NCBI GenBank assembly: GCA_013368315.1 | Contig: JAACJM010000311.1 | Coordinates: forward strand, 23,485 to 87,484 | Direction of reading: 5' to 3' | Origin: Tetrapyrgos nigripes | Lineage: Eukaryota > Basidiomycota > Agaricomycetes > Agaricales > Campanellaceae | Length of the DNA: 64,000 nt | The notes under the pieces: generated by a model | Told to the model about the DNA's origin: nothing | The model's database searches: none | What the model saw: only the letters and a program-made list of their open reading frames with translations | Shown: positions 34,244-46,611 of the stretch, one piece after another | Layout of the letters: every line of letters begins with the position of its first letter | Numbering within the stretch: position 1 is the first letter of the stretch | Made by a program: the position numbers and the translations under genes

Positions 34244-37201
34244 CACCGGGGGCAAATGATGACCCAGTGACATTTTGACTGGGTAAGATCCAGTTGTGAT
34301 CCGGTGCATATCCAGTGCAGACCCAGCTCACACTCGTGGAAACGCAACTTGAGTGCGCGCGTGATCCTGGCAGCAATTATTTGTTAGTATTTACCTGAGC
34401 ATTTGTTGCGTAGATAGCCAAATAATCAAATTTGATCATTTTTCATTTTTCATTGGCCTGCAGCACCCAGAAAGTTGCCGATACCCTCAGTGCAATGTGT
34501 GGGTACCCCAGGCTTAGGTGTGCTGGTGGTGGCTGTGTCAATCCCGTTCATTACCTTTGCTTTTCCGTCATTTCGGAGTGGATTCTGGGCCATTTACAAG
34601 TAAAATAGTAGCTGTATATATTTGATATTTACACTCTGATCTAGGTTTTTGATCAGTAAATCTTGAGAAAAGGATGAGTTGTAAATGTGCAACAGTTGCC
34701 ACAATTATAAGTGCTATCAAACAGCCAAAAATTTCAAGGAGGCTGGTAAGAGAATCTCTCGATACTAGATAGTGAAAATTGAAGAGATCTATTCAATAAT
34801 TTTGTATGTATTGGGGGTGGGAAGTAACTTGGGGAAAGATTATACTAAGTGCACTTATGAACTGTAGTACTGTTTTTCAGTAACTACTTTAGTGCCCCTA
34901 TCTGTTCTCTCAGCGTTACGTGTCATTTTTTATTTCAAACCTCTTTCCTTTCCTTACTTGTTTTGTTTTTCTTACTATTTTTTATCAGACCATATCTTAC
35001 ATCCTGCACATTTTGTTTCCCTTCCTGACTTATTTTTTTCTACCGCACATCTTATATGTTCCTTGTTTTCATCTGTTACTGCCTTCATTTTTTTCCACAG
35101 CTTTATTTGTTTTATTTTCAGACTTTGACCATATGGTACACATCCCAACTCATAATTAGCTACTGATGATCATGGATATAAGGTATCTAGTTACTCCCAA
35201 TAGAGTCAGTTTTCCCCAGAGTTATCCATGTATCCCAGCAGTGCCAGCAGTTTTCCCAGTCTTTCCCCTTAGTCTTCCTTCTGTTGTTGATGTGCATTTT
35301 GGCCCTATATCAATGATAGCAGTATATCCCAGTCATCACCTATTTTCACTCACTTATCATTATTCTCCCACAGTTTGCCACAGGTCTTCATATTGCCTTC
35401 TCCCTTGGTCATATGGGATTCTCTAGCTGTTGTCTAGCCTCTGAGTGTCTTGTGTGGGTTATTTAGAGCTGCATATCAGTATAATTTGTATCTAATTGAT
35501 AGTATTAATTGGATATAGCAACAGCATAGTGGAGGTTTATGAGTTGTGAGTGAGATTCTAGTGTGGGTTAAGTACAGGTGAGGTGTGGGTGAGATACTGG
35601 CTAGGTGCAGGTGAGATATGGGATGAGATACAGTAAATGCAGGTGAGGTATGGGCTAGGTGCAGGTAGGATATGGGCTATGGTGTGGGGGAGGTACAGGC
35701 TAGATACAGATGGGATATGGACTAGGTGTGGTTGAGGTATGGGCTAGATGTAGTGAGGTAAAGGCTAGATGTGGGTGAGGTATGGACTAGGCGTGAGTAA
35801 GGTGTGGATCCCAGTAGTAAAGCAATGAATATCAGATCGAAATATTTGTATGTATTAGAGACAGAACCAGTCACAATCTTACCAATAAATCTCAAAGAGA
35901 CCTACAAACCTGTCAGCAAATCATTCCTAGAGTCAGTGGTATTTTACATCTGCATTATCTTGTGAAGGCTTAGAGTCAGACCTGATGTCCTGGCTGTTTG
36001 TCTTGTTCTTTTGTCAAGATAAAATATAGTTTTATGGCATGTAGGATTTCATATCCTCAATTAATGAGAATACTTATTCGTTTGGACTCTGTGGAATTTC
36101 ATTCTTCCTCAATCTCAGTTATTCTCAGAGATATTGACATTGCTCAGATAAGTTCACCAAAAGAAATTCATCCCTTTTGATTTTCGGATATCTCAACTGG
36201 GCTGACCCCAAAACTATTTTTTATCCCTTCTTAGTAATCTCAGCTCAATAACAGTAAATACCAGAGATCTGGTGGCACCGCTGAAGCTATTTCTTCAGAA
36301 GTGTTCTCATTCTGGAATTTAACAGCTTTTCCAGCTGAAAATAATAGCTTTTCATTTAGTAAACCTACATTTATGCTAATCACATAAGTTCCATCTCTTG
36401 TTTGGGTTTTGGAGCTGCAACAACAGTCCAAATATTTCTTCTACAGTACGATAGAGTGCCACTACAAAATTTATATGATTTACTTGTCCAAGCAAGACAG
36501 CATGGAGAACATCCCAAGGCAAAGATTTTAAATGGATCAGAAGTGAGTATAACTACAATGAGTGCTAGCCCAAATCAGTCAAATGCCAAACATACTGGGA
36601 ATTATTTTATACGATGACATACAGCAGAAAATTACTCACAGTTTACAATTCATCTCAGGGGAGTGCAAAGAAAAATGAGCATTATCCTGGGCTCTTATGG
36701 GGGGTCAAGAAGAAATGAATAAAAGGTAAGTAATAAATTCTTGAATGTCCAGTGCAAATCTAAGACAAATTACAAGGAAGATTGCATATTCTTTTGACTC
36801 ACCCATTCTCAAGATTTACTGATCAAAAACCGGGATCTGAGTGTGAATATCAAATATATACAGGTACTGATGTACGTATCACTGGAGTGAACTTGGCCTC
36901 AATGTGATTGACACAGTGACCATCACACCTGCACCAGGGGTACCGCACCATGCACCAAGGGTATCCGCAACTTTTTGGGTGCTGCAGGCCAATGAAAAAT
37001 GAAAAATGATCAAATTTGATTATTTAGCTATCTACGCAACAAATGCTCAGGTAAATACTAACAAATAATTGCTGCCGGGATCACGCGCGCACTCAAGTTG
37101 CATTCCCACGAGTGTGAGCTGGGTCTGCACTGGATATGCACCGGGTCGCAACTGGATCTTACCCAGTCAAAATGTCACCGGGTCATCATTTGCCCCCGGT
37201 G
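34244..37201. mobile_element. ~2.96 kb element with very long (~400-450 bp) terminal inverted repeats
   Basis: The left end CACCGGGGGCAAATGATGAC is the inverse of the right end ending at 37201. Matching continues inward through CATTTTGACTGGGTAAGATC, GAGTGCGCGCGTGATC, ATTATTTGTTAGTATTTACC and CATTTTTCATTGGCCTGCAG, reaching TTTTGATCAGTAAATCTTGA at about 34650-34670 against 36810-36830. Similarity looks like 80-90%. I found no matching target duplication and no transposase inside. The interior holds T-rich sequence and a G-rich minisatellite. Long TIRs suggest a MULE-like or foldback-type element, but the superfamily is unassigned. Confidence 0.7.
35530..35815. repeat. Degenerate GGTG(T/C)(G)GG(T/C)GAG minisatellite
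   Basis: Irregular ~18-22 bp repeats of the form GCTAGGTGCAGGTGAGATATGG run through the interior of the long-TIR element. It is purine-rich on the plus strand. Confidence 0.65.
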
Positions 37202-37849
37202 GGAGTCTTGATTGTGACACACTTTGATTTCCTCTAGACAGTTGTGACAGATGCAAACACTTGTAGCAATAAGCAATCCCCCTCATCATCCTATCAGCAG
37301 TTTCATGGAAGGGGTCATGAGCTAGCTAAGCATGGGACTATACATGCAGGCCAATTATTTTTGAGGCATTATGGTATCACACATACATTCTTTGGCCAAT
37401 CACTGATAGAGTTGCAAAGATTTATATTAGTTCAAATCCACCAAATACCCTTCTGAACTTGTCGGAAACAATATTTATTGGCTAGCCCATATATGTATAT
37501 ACTCCAGTATTCTAAGACTCTCCCCTCATATCCAGCATTGTCAGTGGCTTCACTCTTATGAATCCCTATCACCAGCCAATCATCAGGCACAGACAAAGAC
37601 CTTTAATCAGAAAACAGCAAAGGTAGCACATCATACAGTGTACACAGACCATAAAATGTGAGGACAGAGACCATGTAGAGAATAAAACTATTGACGAAGA
37701 TTAGATAGCCTGGGTATTGGAGAATGATGCCAAGAGATAAAGAAAATTAATAGTACTAAGTACAAAAATCAGATTGTAGTATGGGGTTTGGGTTGAAGAT
37801 CAAGGAAAAGTGTTTGACAAGAAGAGAAAAAGGTAGGAAAAAATTGCAA
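37202..37849. other. Possible 5' region of the KDZ relic
   Basis: A 70-codon frame at 37244-37456 (HGRGHELAKHGTIHAGQLFL) may belong to the N-terminal part of the KDZ gene, but no family motif is identifiable. Confidence 0.25.
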
Positions 37850-40800
37850 AAGGGAAGTCATATAATGAGGTCAGTTCTCGATGCCTAAACCCTGGCACAG
37901 CTCACCATGACTTCACTGTGATACATACCAATGGGGTGCATCGTGTTGGTGTTGACTTCTGTCAATGCTTTGGGAGCCCTGAACACGACACACAGCACAT
38001 GAGGATCATGTGGTATCCTGCAACTCCAAAAGATCCCAAAACTGCTATCACATTCAGCTGCTTGCACCAGTTTCAACACCTCGACTGTCTCAGAAAGCTA
38101 GCTGCCTATGACTATTACTGAGGGATCCACTTGATGACAAAGGAGCACCATCAGATTGAACCAAAAGTGAGTGCTCAGTGTGTCACTGGGACAAATAATT
38201 CATTTGTGCCAAGACCGTTATCATGTCTTTCTCTGTGTCATAGTGAAATTTGAAAATGTGTAAGTGAGGAGAACAAGGACATGCTGGGTCTGGAATTGCA
38301 GGAACATCATGTGGTGAGCTAGTGAATGAATGTCCAGCTTGTCCACTGCTGGAGAAGAATTTGCCTCCAGACTGGTAGCTCAGGGACCCAGAGCTTCAGT
38401 GAGTTAGCTACTTTCAGTGTTGTCTGATATTGATACATAGGTGTAGGTATCACTATGCTCTGTTCCTTGTGCTGGATGTAAACTTTCACCTGCGTAATTG
38501 CACTGTCTCTGATTAGCACAAAAATCCATTGCTGGGAGATGGCTTTGCATATCTCTGTCCAAGTACACCATACAAGGAACATATGAGGATGTAAGTTAAT
38601 TTTGTTGTGTCTTTTGACCATCAATTGATTTTTGAAAGATGAGCAACTGCTCAGGTTTCCAAGCATGGCATTATCAAATATCAAGAACATTGTAGGCCTC
38701 CAGGTTAGGGGCATGGCAGGGAGATGTAGAGATCTGCAAAAAGGAGAAAGGTACTACATACCTTCTTTCTGGTGAATTTTCTCAATTTTGTCTCATGTTG
38801 ATGCAATGTTCCAGATATTGTAGCATTGATTTCATCTTTTGGTGTACAATCAAACAGAGTATCTCTGTATTGTTATCTCATATGATATCACCTGCCAGTG
38901 GAGCCTAAATCAGTGTTGGAATTTAAGGCCTTATTAAGGGCAATTTTCGAAGCTAAGGCCTTAACTCTTATTAAGGGTAATTAAGTTAAAGGTTTTTAAG
39001 GCTTAATTTCTGCAGAGCCTATATTAAGTTACTCCTCATAATCATCCCCTGAACCAACCAGCTCCCATCATCTGGTGGCTCATCTGAATACTCAGCATCC
39101 AAAAGCTCCATCATGCATGTCTCCTCATCATAGACTCGACATCGAGGGCATATGAAATCCTCCAACAGCTTCTTGACAGCACCACCAAACAACTTTTCCA
39201 GTGAGATAGGTAACCAGCAATGACTGCTGGTCTGGATTTCAACACATGTATCTGTCAAGTTATCAACCTGCATATCATCACTGTCCTCCACATCCTTGTT
39301 CATGATATCCAGCTCTTCCCTGAGTCTCTCACACTGCCCCTCTTCCTCATCCACTTTATCAGCCCATTTCTTCAATTCACACCACCACCCAGCACAAGAA
39401 GCAATATAACGAGTGCTGCCACTATCATCCGAGTCATTGATGGATCGTTGGTATCTTGATCTTCTAATAGGTCATGATAGCGCAGGACTTTGAGGAGCTG
39501 GCCGATGCATTCAGTTGAGTGATTCTGACGCTTTTTACGCTCTTCAATGAGATCATGCTTGAAATGATCTGCGTAAATGTTTGCTTTAACCTTTAATGCA
39601 GGCAAGGCACCATGCGCGGTAGTGAGATGAGTTGGATTTTGAGTCGGCTTTATGAAAGTAGGGCCATAAAGCACCCTTTGAAGCAGGCATGGTCAGGATT
39701 TTAGTGTAAGTTTCAGCCACAGTAAAATAGTGTAAGTAGACCTGTGCCAGGAACATTCATCTACTTAAGGGTAAGCTAAGGGTTATTAAGGATTGGTGTC
39801 GACATTAAGGCTTAACTTAATTACATATTAAGCCTTAACTTAACTTAAGGGCTAAGCCTTAAGTCCAACACTGGCCTAAATTTTTTGGAATTGGATGGCA
39901 GCCTTGGATCCTCAATTTGAGGTAAGGTTCACTGAAATGGGTGTCAATTTTCTTGTGTGCAAGTTCCACCTATGCACACACCAGCTGAAGTGTCATACTA
40001 GATTCAACTTTGATTACAATCCAGGGTGTGGGGAGACCCACGGTGAAGTGATTGAAGAGGGATGGGCATTGTCAAACAAGGCAGCAGCACAGACTGAAGA
40101 GGTGGGACCAGGATCCCATACTCAGACCCTGGATGACATTTTTGGGTTCCACAACTATCTAAATGTGGAAAATCTTGGTAGGTCACCTAGTCTCTATGTA
40201 ATTGACTGGATATCTGATAATTGAGCAGATAACGTCATTGCTAAGCACCTCATATCCACATGCAAGGAGTTCAATCAATTCTACAAAGACTTTGAGCAGT
40301 TTGATAAGGGTCTGGAGCATAACTTGGGTAGAGAATGTCTGGATACATGGAAGAAAAGTGTCCTGGATTGGGAAAGGGATTGTGAAAACAAGTTGCCCTA
40401 TCCATATGAAAATGAGAATGGTGGTAAGTATGGATAACCGATTGACTGTCTTTCTAGCTGAGACAAAGGACCAATTCAAGCTGCTCCAGCTTGAGATGGC
40501 TGAGGAAGAAGCTGCCCAGATCTGTGATGGTGGAGGCCTGAAGTATCCTAGCAGCCACAAAGGTTCATTGCTATGGGTATCAAACTACAGGAGTCACAGT
40601 ATGTATCCTATATATCAATATTTGCCCTATACCCTATACTTATTGATGAGTGGTTTTCAGGCAAAGTCTTGTGTTATTCAGTGCTGTTAATAAGACACTC
40701 ACACCAACACAGCAGTTGGAACTTGAGAAGAGACATTCCTCACTTCTCAAATGCATCCTTCAATTTAGGAGCTGGGTCTTGCTGATATTCTGACACCAGA

Positions 40801-40930
40801 TGTTTTGGACCACATCAATCAGCTGGAAATATCACATCCAGAGCAATTCCCAATGTTGCTGCCATCAGACTGTGAAACTGTGTCTGCTCATTCAAGAGCT
40901 TGCCTAGGTGATTTCCCTATATATAGGTTA
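37850..40930 (+). pseudogene. KDZ-family transposase relic with CxC2 domain, interrupted by a hAT insert
   Basis: Plus-strand fragments in the correct family order. CxC2 cysteine-cluster region: HHDFTVIHTNGVHRVGVDFC, QCFGSP, MWYPATPKDPKTAITFSC and RKLAAYDYY with a following TGA (37895-38120). Then CPACPLLEKNLPPDW plus stop (~38330-38376), YALFLVLDVNFHLR, HKNPLLGDGFAYL, RDLQKGERYY (~38730) and SYDITCQWSLN (38877-38910). After the insert: KFHLCTHQLKC, NPGCGETHGEVIEEGWA, EVGPGSHTQTLDDIFGFHN (39955-40170), a coiled AEEEAAQICDGG region (~40500), and a basic tail near 40710-40900. There are several in-frame stops and frame changes. KDZ enzymes are large DDE-type transposases common in Agaricomycetes. 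Element ends were not found. Confidence 0.85.
38911..39873. mobile_element. 963 bp non-autonomous hAT element nested in the KDZ gene
   Basis: Ends are CAGTGTTGGAATTTAAGGC and the inverse of CAGTGTTGGACTTAAGGC, flanked by a perfect 8 bp target duplication GCCTAAAT (38903-38910 and 39874-39881). TTAAGG/CCTTAA words crowd both ends, analogous to the CGGATG words of the 3.4 kb hAT. Two minus-strand open stretches inside (39375-39019, acidic with ICPRCR; 39674-39372) resemble captured or eroded coding sequence but lack transposase motifs, so mobilisation must have been in trans. Removing it restores SYDITCQWSLN in the KDZ frame. Confidence 0.92.
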
Positions 40931-41230
40931 GCTCCCACAATGGACATCGGTGCTTTTTTCAAAGGTCCGCACACTGCTCGTCCCCTGCTCATCCGTTCGT
41001 CCTAAAAACTGCAGATTCGGATTCCCAGACCTCGAAAGCTGGGCGCGCTCCGGGCTCAGGTCTGGGGGAGCACTTTTTGGGGTACCTGGTCTGCAGGCCA
41101 TTATGTCATCTTTTTCAGCGTTGTTTCGCGATTATCTCAACAACCGCTGCCCCGTTTGCCTTAAAACTTGAAGATTCGGACTCCTGAGGGTTGATACCAT
41201 ATAACTAAGTCCCCAACCCTAACCCCAATC
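40931..41230 (-). repeat. Dispersed repeat with 'GGATTCCCAGAC/GGACTCCTGAGG' units and telomere-like motif
   Basis: AAAACTGCAGATTCGGATTCCCAGACC and AAAACTTGAAGATTCGGACTCC are two units ~155 bp apart, followed by AAGTCCCCAACCCTAACCCC. The reverse complement of this arrangement occurs at 59040-59330. The shared text is TTAGGGTTGGGGACTTAGTT, then GGAATCCGAAT...TTTTTAAGGCAATC. Likely a dispersed non-coding repeat. Confidence 0.65.
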
Positions 41231-41461
41231 CATGCTCCTCCTGAGAAATCCTTGAAACTTGCTTTCAGCCACACCCCAAAATCTATGACCACCTATGGGT
41301 ACCAAGACGACAAGCGCGCCGCTGGAGCGGGGTGCCAAAATGTCCACTATGACCCCCCCTAACATATAAGCCAGCCCACAGGTCCATACAATCTGGAATT
41401 CTCAAACAACGTCTGTGCCTTCAAGTCGTTGCTGATTTTGCCCCCCCAACCGTCAACCTGG

Positions 41462-41762
41462 TTTTGTGTCCCATTCCCAGTGGTGCCCACTCCTGGCAGG
41501 GCGTCAGTACATTCCATTTGACAGCAGAAACTTGATTCTGCACCCCATTACAGCACAGACCCTTCCTTTCACCCATACTCAACCAGTTCGCTCTTTTCTG
41601 TGTCAAAAATGTATCCCTCACGGACTATACCTAGACGACTTACGCGCAGTCTGCATGGGGTGCCAGTATCTTCCATTTGATCTACAGAAACAGGAAAACC
41701 ATCCTGTAGGGCCATGCCTACAAGCCACTTTGACTTGGGCCTTAAAACTCCTATACCTTGGC
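41462..41762. repeat. Local imperfect duplication
   Basis: GGTGCCCACTCCTGGCAGG...CAGTACATTCCATTTGACAGCAGAAAC is echoed by GGTGCCAGTATCTTCCATTTGATCTACAGAAAC about 160 bp on. No gene is seen. Confidence 0.45.
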
Positions 41763-43540
41763 GAGCTGTCACAATGGTCAATATGAGTGGGGTCCTTCGT
41801 AAGGCCCTCACGCTCTCAGTTCTGGTCCGATTGCCATAAAACTGCCAGATTTGGAAAGCCACAGGTCAGAAGGTGCTCCACATCACATGAGAGGATGACT
41901 AATGCTGTGCAGCTGAGGTGTCAGACAGGCAGACATCTGGAGAGTCAATATAGGGGCTGGGCAGTCACCTGATGTGTGTGGCAACTTGAGGTATATGAGA
42001 AAAATGTAGCTTACATCATTCTCGATCTGCTGTTAACATGCCCACGGTCACCTGACCAGTCCACGTCATGCTATAAGGCAAATACTGTATTTTTAGAGGT
42101 AAAACAATAGGGTTATTTGTAATAGTGTATATGTGGGAATATTAGGCGTGGCATCATGTGACATATGTCAAATTCTTGGGATTAGTCATATGAAGCAGTG
42201 TGGGTAGTGTCAGGTGACCAGCTATCTTCCCTGAAGCTATAAGGCAAATACTGTGTTTTTAGAGGTAAAACAATAGGGTTATTTGTAATAGTGTATATGT
42301 GGGAATATTAGGTGTGGCATCATGTGACATATGTCAAATTCTTGGGATTAGTCATATGAAGGAGTGTAGGCAGTGTCAGCTGACCAGCTGTCTTCCCTGA
42401 ATTACTAATAGCATGACAAGCATGACAATTTTTTTTTTTAAGTCCCCAACCCTAACCCTAAACCAACCATAATGTGTTCAGCAAGCCTTAAAGCAGTATC
42501 CTACCAATTTACATGATGATCAGAGCTGATTGCATGCAATGGCCTGACTAATGCTGTGCAGCTGAGGTTTCAGACAGGCAGACATTTGGAGAGTCAATAT
42601 AGGTGCTGGGCAGTCACCTGATGTGTGTGGCAACTTGAGGTGTATGAGAAAAATGTAGCTTACATTATTCTGGATCTGCTGGTAACATGCCCATGGTCAC
42701 CTGACCAGTCCACGTCATGCTATAAGGCAAATACTATGTTTTTAGAGGTAAAACAATACGGTTATTTGTAATAGTGTACGTGTGGGAATATTAGGCATGG
42801 CATCATGTGACATATGTCAAATCCTTGCAATTAGTCATATCAAGGAGTGTGGGTAGTGTCAGGTGACCAGCTGTCTTCCCTGAATGATTTCCATAGTTTG
42901 TATTTGTAAAAGTTCAGGGAATCACAGCTTGTCAGAACTGAGCTGGAGATGTTTAGGTGAGGTGACAGTAGAATAAGGCAAGGTCCATATAATCAGACCA
43001 GACTAGAGTAAGGATACAGGACAAATATCCTACACTATATATACTACTTTGTGAATAATGTCCATGTTTCTAAAGGAATGAACCAAATAAGTATCAACAC
43101 AATAAATCAAGGTCCTATGATGAAGTGATAAATGACCCAGCTCAGAAGAAGTTGACCTCCTTAGGGAAAAGTGGGTAGCTGAGGGTTTTTAGAATAAGGA
43201 ACAAGAGGTTTCTGACACCTAACTGAAAAGCGACAAGACAAGCTGATGGACAGGAGAAGATGCTGTGCTGACATTGCCGCTTTCTGAAATGGGAAATGGG
43301 CAGTGGAACAGTGATGCTGGGGCCGTGAGAAGAGGTCCAGGAGGTGCTGGATTTTTTAAAATCATGTGCAAGGAGAGTGCTTTAATAAAAGTGCCTATGG
43401 TTGATCCATAGGTTTTATAAAATGTCAATTTTTATATATTTTTATAAAAATGCATGTCATGGCTTGCAGAAAAGGACCAGTGTCACATCACACTGAAAAT
43501 GTTCAGGAGTCTCAGAAAGGTCTCAACAAACCCTAAGCAT
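41763..43540 (+). repeat. Dispersed segmental repeat, copy B
   Basis: Direct-orientation relative of copy A (28247-30600), starting AGCTGTCACAATGGTCAATATG. It has two 166 bp units (GCTATAAGG at 42070 and 42236) instead of five, a ~37 bp deletion near 43110, and ends in the CTCAGAAAGGTCTCAACAAACCC block. The two copies flank 11-13 kb and could recombine. Confidence 0.88.
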
Positions 43541-43549
43541 GATGACAGT

Positions 43550-44165
43550 GGTCCAATGGTCCATTGTCCAGGGGGGGGGCATAAGTCGCCTCGCTGTGCT
43601 CCGATCAGCCCAGGTCCACCACCAACATGGAGCCACTGTCCAGGAGGGGGGGTTCCCACCCACAAAAAGTTCCCATGGTCCTCCAACACTGACTTTATGG
43701 CCCAATGCCCCCTTTCACCAGGGGGGGCCATAAGTCAGCTTGCTGTGCTCTGATCAGTCCAGGCCTACCACCAACATGGAGCCACTGTCCAGGAGGGGGG
43801 GTTCCCACCCACAAAAAGTTCACATGGTCCTCCAACACTGACTTTATGGCCAATTTTCACCAGGGAGGGGCCATAAGTCAGCTTGCTGTGCTCTGATCAG
43901 CCCAGGTCCACCACCAACATGGAGCCACTGTCCAGGAGGGGGGGTTCCTACCCAAAAAAAGTTCCCACAGTCCTCCAACACTGACTTTATGGCCATTACT
44001 CCACACAAAGTTCCCACAGTCCTTCAACACTAACTTTATGGCCAATTTCCATATCCCTGCTCCCATCCAGGGCTCCAATCAGCTTGGATCCACCACCAAC
44101 ATGACCATTCCTGCCCCACACAAAGTTCCCACAGTCCTCCCAACACTGACTTTATGGCCCCTGCC
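43550..44165. repeat. ~145 bp G-tract tandem repeat, 3-4 copies
   Basis: CATGGAGCCACTGTCCAGGA recurs at about 43627, 43777 and 43918, followed by a run of 6-7 G and TTCCCACCCACAAAAAGTTC...TCCAACACTGACTTTATGGC. The copies degrade towards 44160. Confidence 0.85.
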
Positions 44166-46611
44166 CACCCACAACTTAGCTCTGCAACACCACCTTACTT
44201 AACTCTATTTGTTCTTATTTATTTCAGATTCCCTGTTTTTGTCCTTGCATCATCATATTTGTTTCAATTTACTCCTTTTGTTGTCATTGTACATTTCAGG
44301 GAGAAGGAATCCCTGCCTATGCCAAGTTCCCACAGTCTCCTGACACTGGCTTTATTCCTTCACAGCTCTACCTACTGTTCCAGTTCCAGGAGGAAAGGAG
44401 GAGGTTTCCTGCCCACAGCCAAGTTCCCACAGTCACTGACACCAACTTTATAGCTGATCCAAGTTCCTCTTGTCAATTGAGACTGATGGATACCCCCCCA
44501 ATTCACAAAAGGATGTCATTGACCAGCTTCAACATACTGTAGACCCAAACTCAAAAATCATTGGGAGGCCTGATTTTTTTGGTTACATTGCAGATATGGG
44601 ATCATTGTGGAGGACAAAATCTGCAACAAAGGAAAGGCAAAACAACAGCTCCAGCAATACATGATGGATTTCTATTTCTAGGCATGATGCTCATTTTGGA
44701 AAGGAAAGGTTTACATGTTTCTCAGAATGGGGAAGTGAAGGGGGCACAGAGGAAAATCTGGTTTTCCCCCCACTGGATGGGTTTGTGCACAAGCAACAAC
44801 AATTGACTAATGTATATAATGGCTCAGACAATGCATTATGGTTTTTCAGCAAAGTATCTTGTGTTGACATATCCTTGTGGGACAGCATCAGTGTCACTCA
44901 GGCTCAAGCTGCAGTTTCAAGGTGATCTTTTAGTATCAAGTATCCAGAAGAAGGGAGAGAGTGGAACTCCTGGCTCAGACCTCAATTCACAAAACAGGGC
45001 TTTTATATTTCCTCTGCTATGAACAAGGCAAGTAAGGCTCGTGAGGGTAGTAAGAGTTAAAGTGACAAAGGTACTAGAAGGTCCTTTTGTATCTACAGAT
45101 ATGGGAATATGGGAAGTAATACTATAAAGGACCCCTAATCAGGTAATCCACTAGAATGAAGTGTATGCAAAGAAATCAAGAATCGTGAGATTAATAAAGA
45201 ATCACAGGTGCATAAAATTCAGGAAGGAGTAGACATAGACATAGATTCATTCATAGAAGTAGCATTTGTCACTGAATAATCAATTTGAAATAGATAACTT
45301 AATCAAACATATCCCTTCAAGTCCAGCCCCCCCCCCCCCCAGAGGCCATGTGACAAGGTCTAGCTCACCTCCCAGTATCAATGCACTCAAGCCCAAGTCA
45401 GTATGTTGACCCTTGCATTGGGCAACCAAATTACAATGGCATCAGAGAGATAGTGAGCTTGTGGGTGGCTCATACTTATAACTCAATTGACAAAATTGGG
45501 GAGCCACAGTGCTATTCCAGTGACTGAGAGCACTATGAAGGTGTTCAAAGTTTTCTTCAATTTAGAAGCCCAAAAATTTGATCATTCATAGGAGTTGATT
45601 TTTCCAATGATGAAATATCATGCTGACTCAGTGGCTCTCCCCCTCTGAAGAAGGAGAATCAGAATCAGAAGAATATTCAGGTTCAGAAGAAGAATACTCA
45701 GGTCTGGAATCAGAGAAACTGTTCTTCCCTTCTGAAGTCAAAGACTCAGTAGTATGTTGTCCAGATTGAGAATGAGAATTTAGATGTTGACCCACAACTC
45801 TGGACCAAGAAATCTACAAGGCCAAATGAAATGAGTGTCAAGATCATTGGTACACTTAATAACAAACCACCCAAGTCACACAAAGACAAGATTGATTGAG
45901 AATAGAGAGATAGATAGAGAGCTAGAGTAAGTTGACTGTGCTCTACACTGCATAGTATTAGTACGGAGCAGAGATGATGTGAATGAACTAAAGGACTAAC
46001 TAGAATGTCGAGTGGTTTATATAGAAGAACAATGAATAAGTGATAGGAACAAGATAGGAGAAATAGGTCTTTGGTGGGTGGCTGGTAGGACCATTGGGGA
46101 CATAGTCTAAAGCCAAGGTATAAAGGGCAATACCAGCACAGGTACCCGGTCATGATGGCGTCCACTTTGGTTCAGATGACTGGTGCACTGTCTGCGACTG
46201 AGCGGGTTCCAGTCATGCAGATAACCAGTGGGGGACTCCTGCTTGAAGATGGTCTGATTTGGCAGGTCATTTTAAGCTTAACAGAACAGAAAGGTTGGTG
46301 ACATACGGTCTTGGTGAAGTCCTCAACCTGTCTGGCAAATGACAGTACATTGTTATTTCACGTGTCTGACTCCTAGGTAAAGTTGATGATAGGTTTTCAT
46401 ACTGAAGAAGATAAAAAGCTCACATGAAATTGTTTTGCAAATCCAATCAACTTCTCGCTAATGCTCAGGATGTACATCGTGAACAGACGAGGATGGCTTC
46501 GGTGCAGACTCCAGAGTTGCAACCTCAATGCAACCTCAAGGATTGACCCGGCACATGTTTGAGGCAGTCTTGGGATGGGCACGTGATGTTTAAAGCACTC
46601 AGTCTTGAACC
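44166..46611. other. Non-coding stretch with poly-C run
   Basis: Decayed CAAGTTCCCACAGTC fragments of the preceding repeat run to about 44440. A run of 14 C lies at about 45327-45340. GGCATCAGAGAGATAGTGAG at about 45438 is reminiscent of the tRNA-Met primer site downstream of an LTR, but no paired LTR or gag/pol was found. An acidic Glu/Ser-rich stretch lies at 45640-45745. No gene is supported. Confidence 0.4.

Noticed and set aside
35998..36617. Coding exon near 36402-36617 (QIFLLQYDRVPLQNLYDLLV)
   Set aside because: Short, no splice partners, and inside the long-TIR element. No transposase or host motif.
45430..45460. LTR-retrotransposon primer binding site (GGCATCAGAGAG)
   Set aside because: Only a partial match to the usual sequence. 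No flanking LTR pair, gag, reverse transcriptase or integrase was found nearby.
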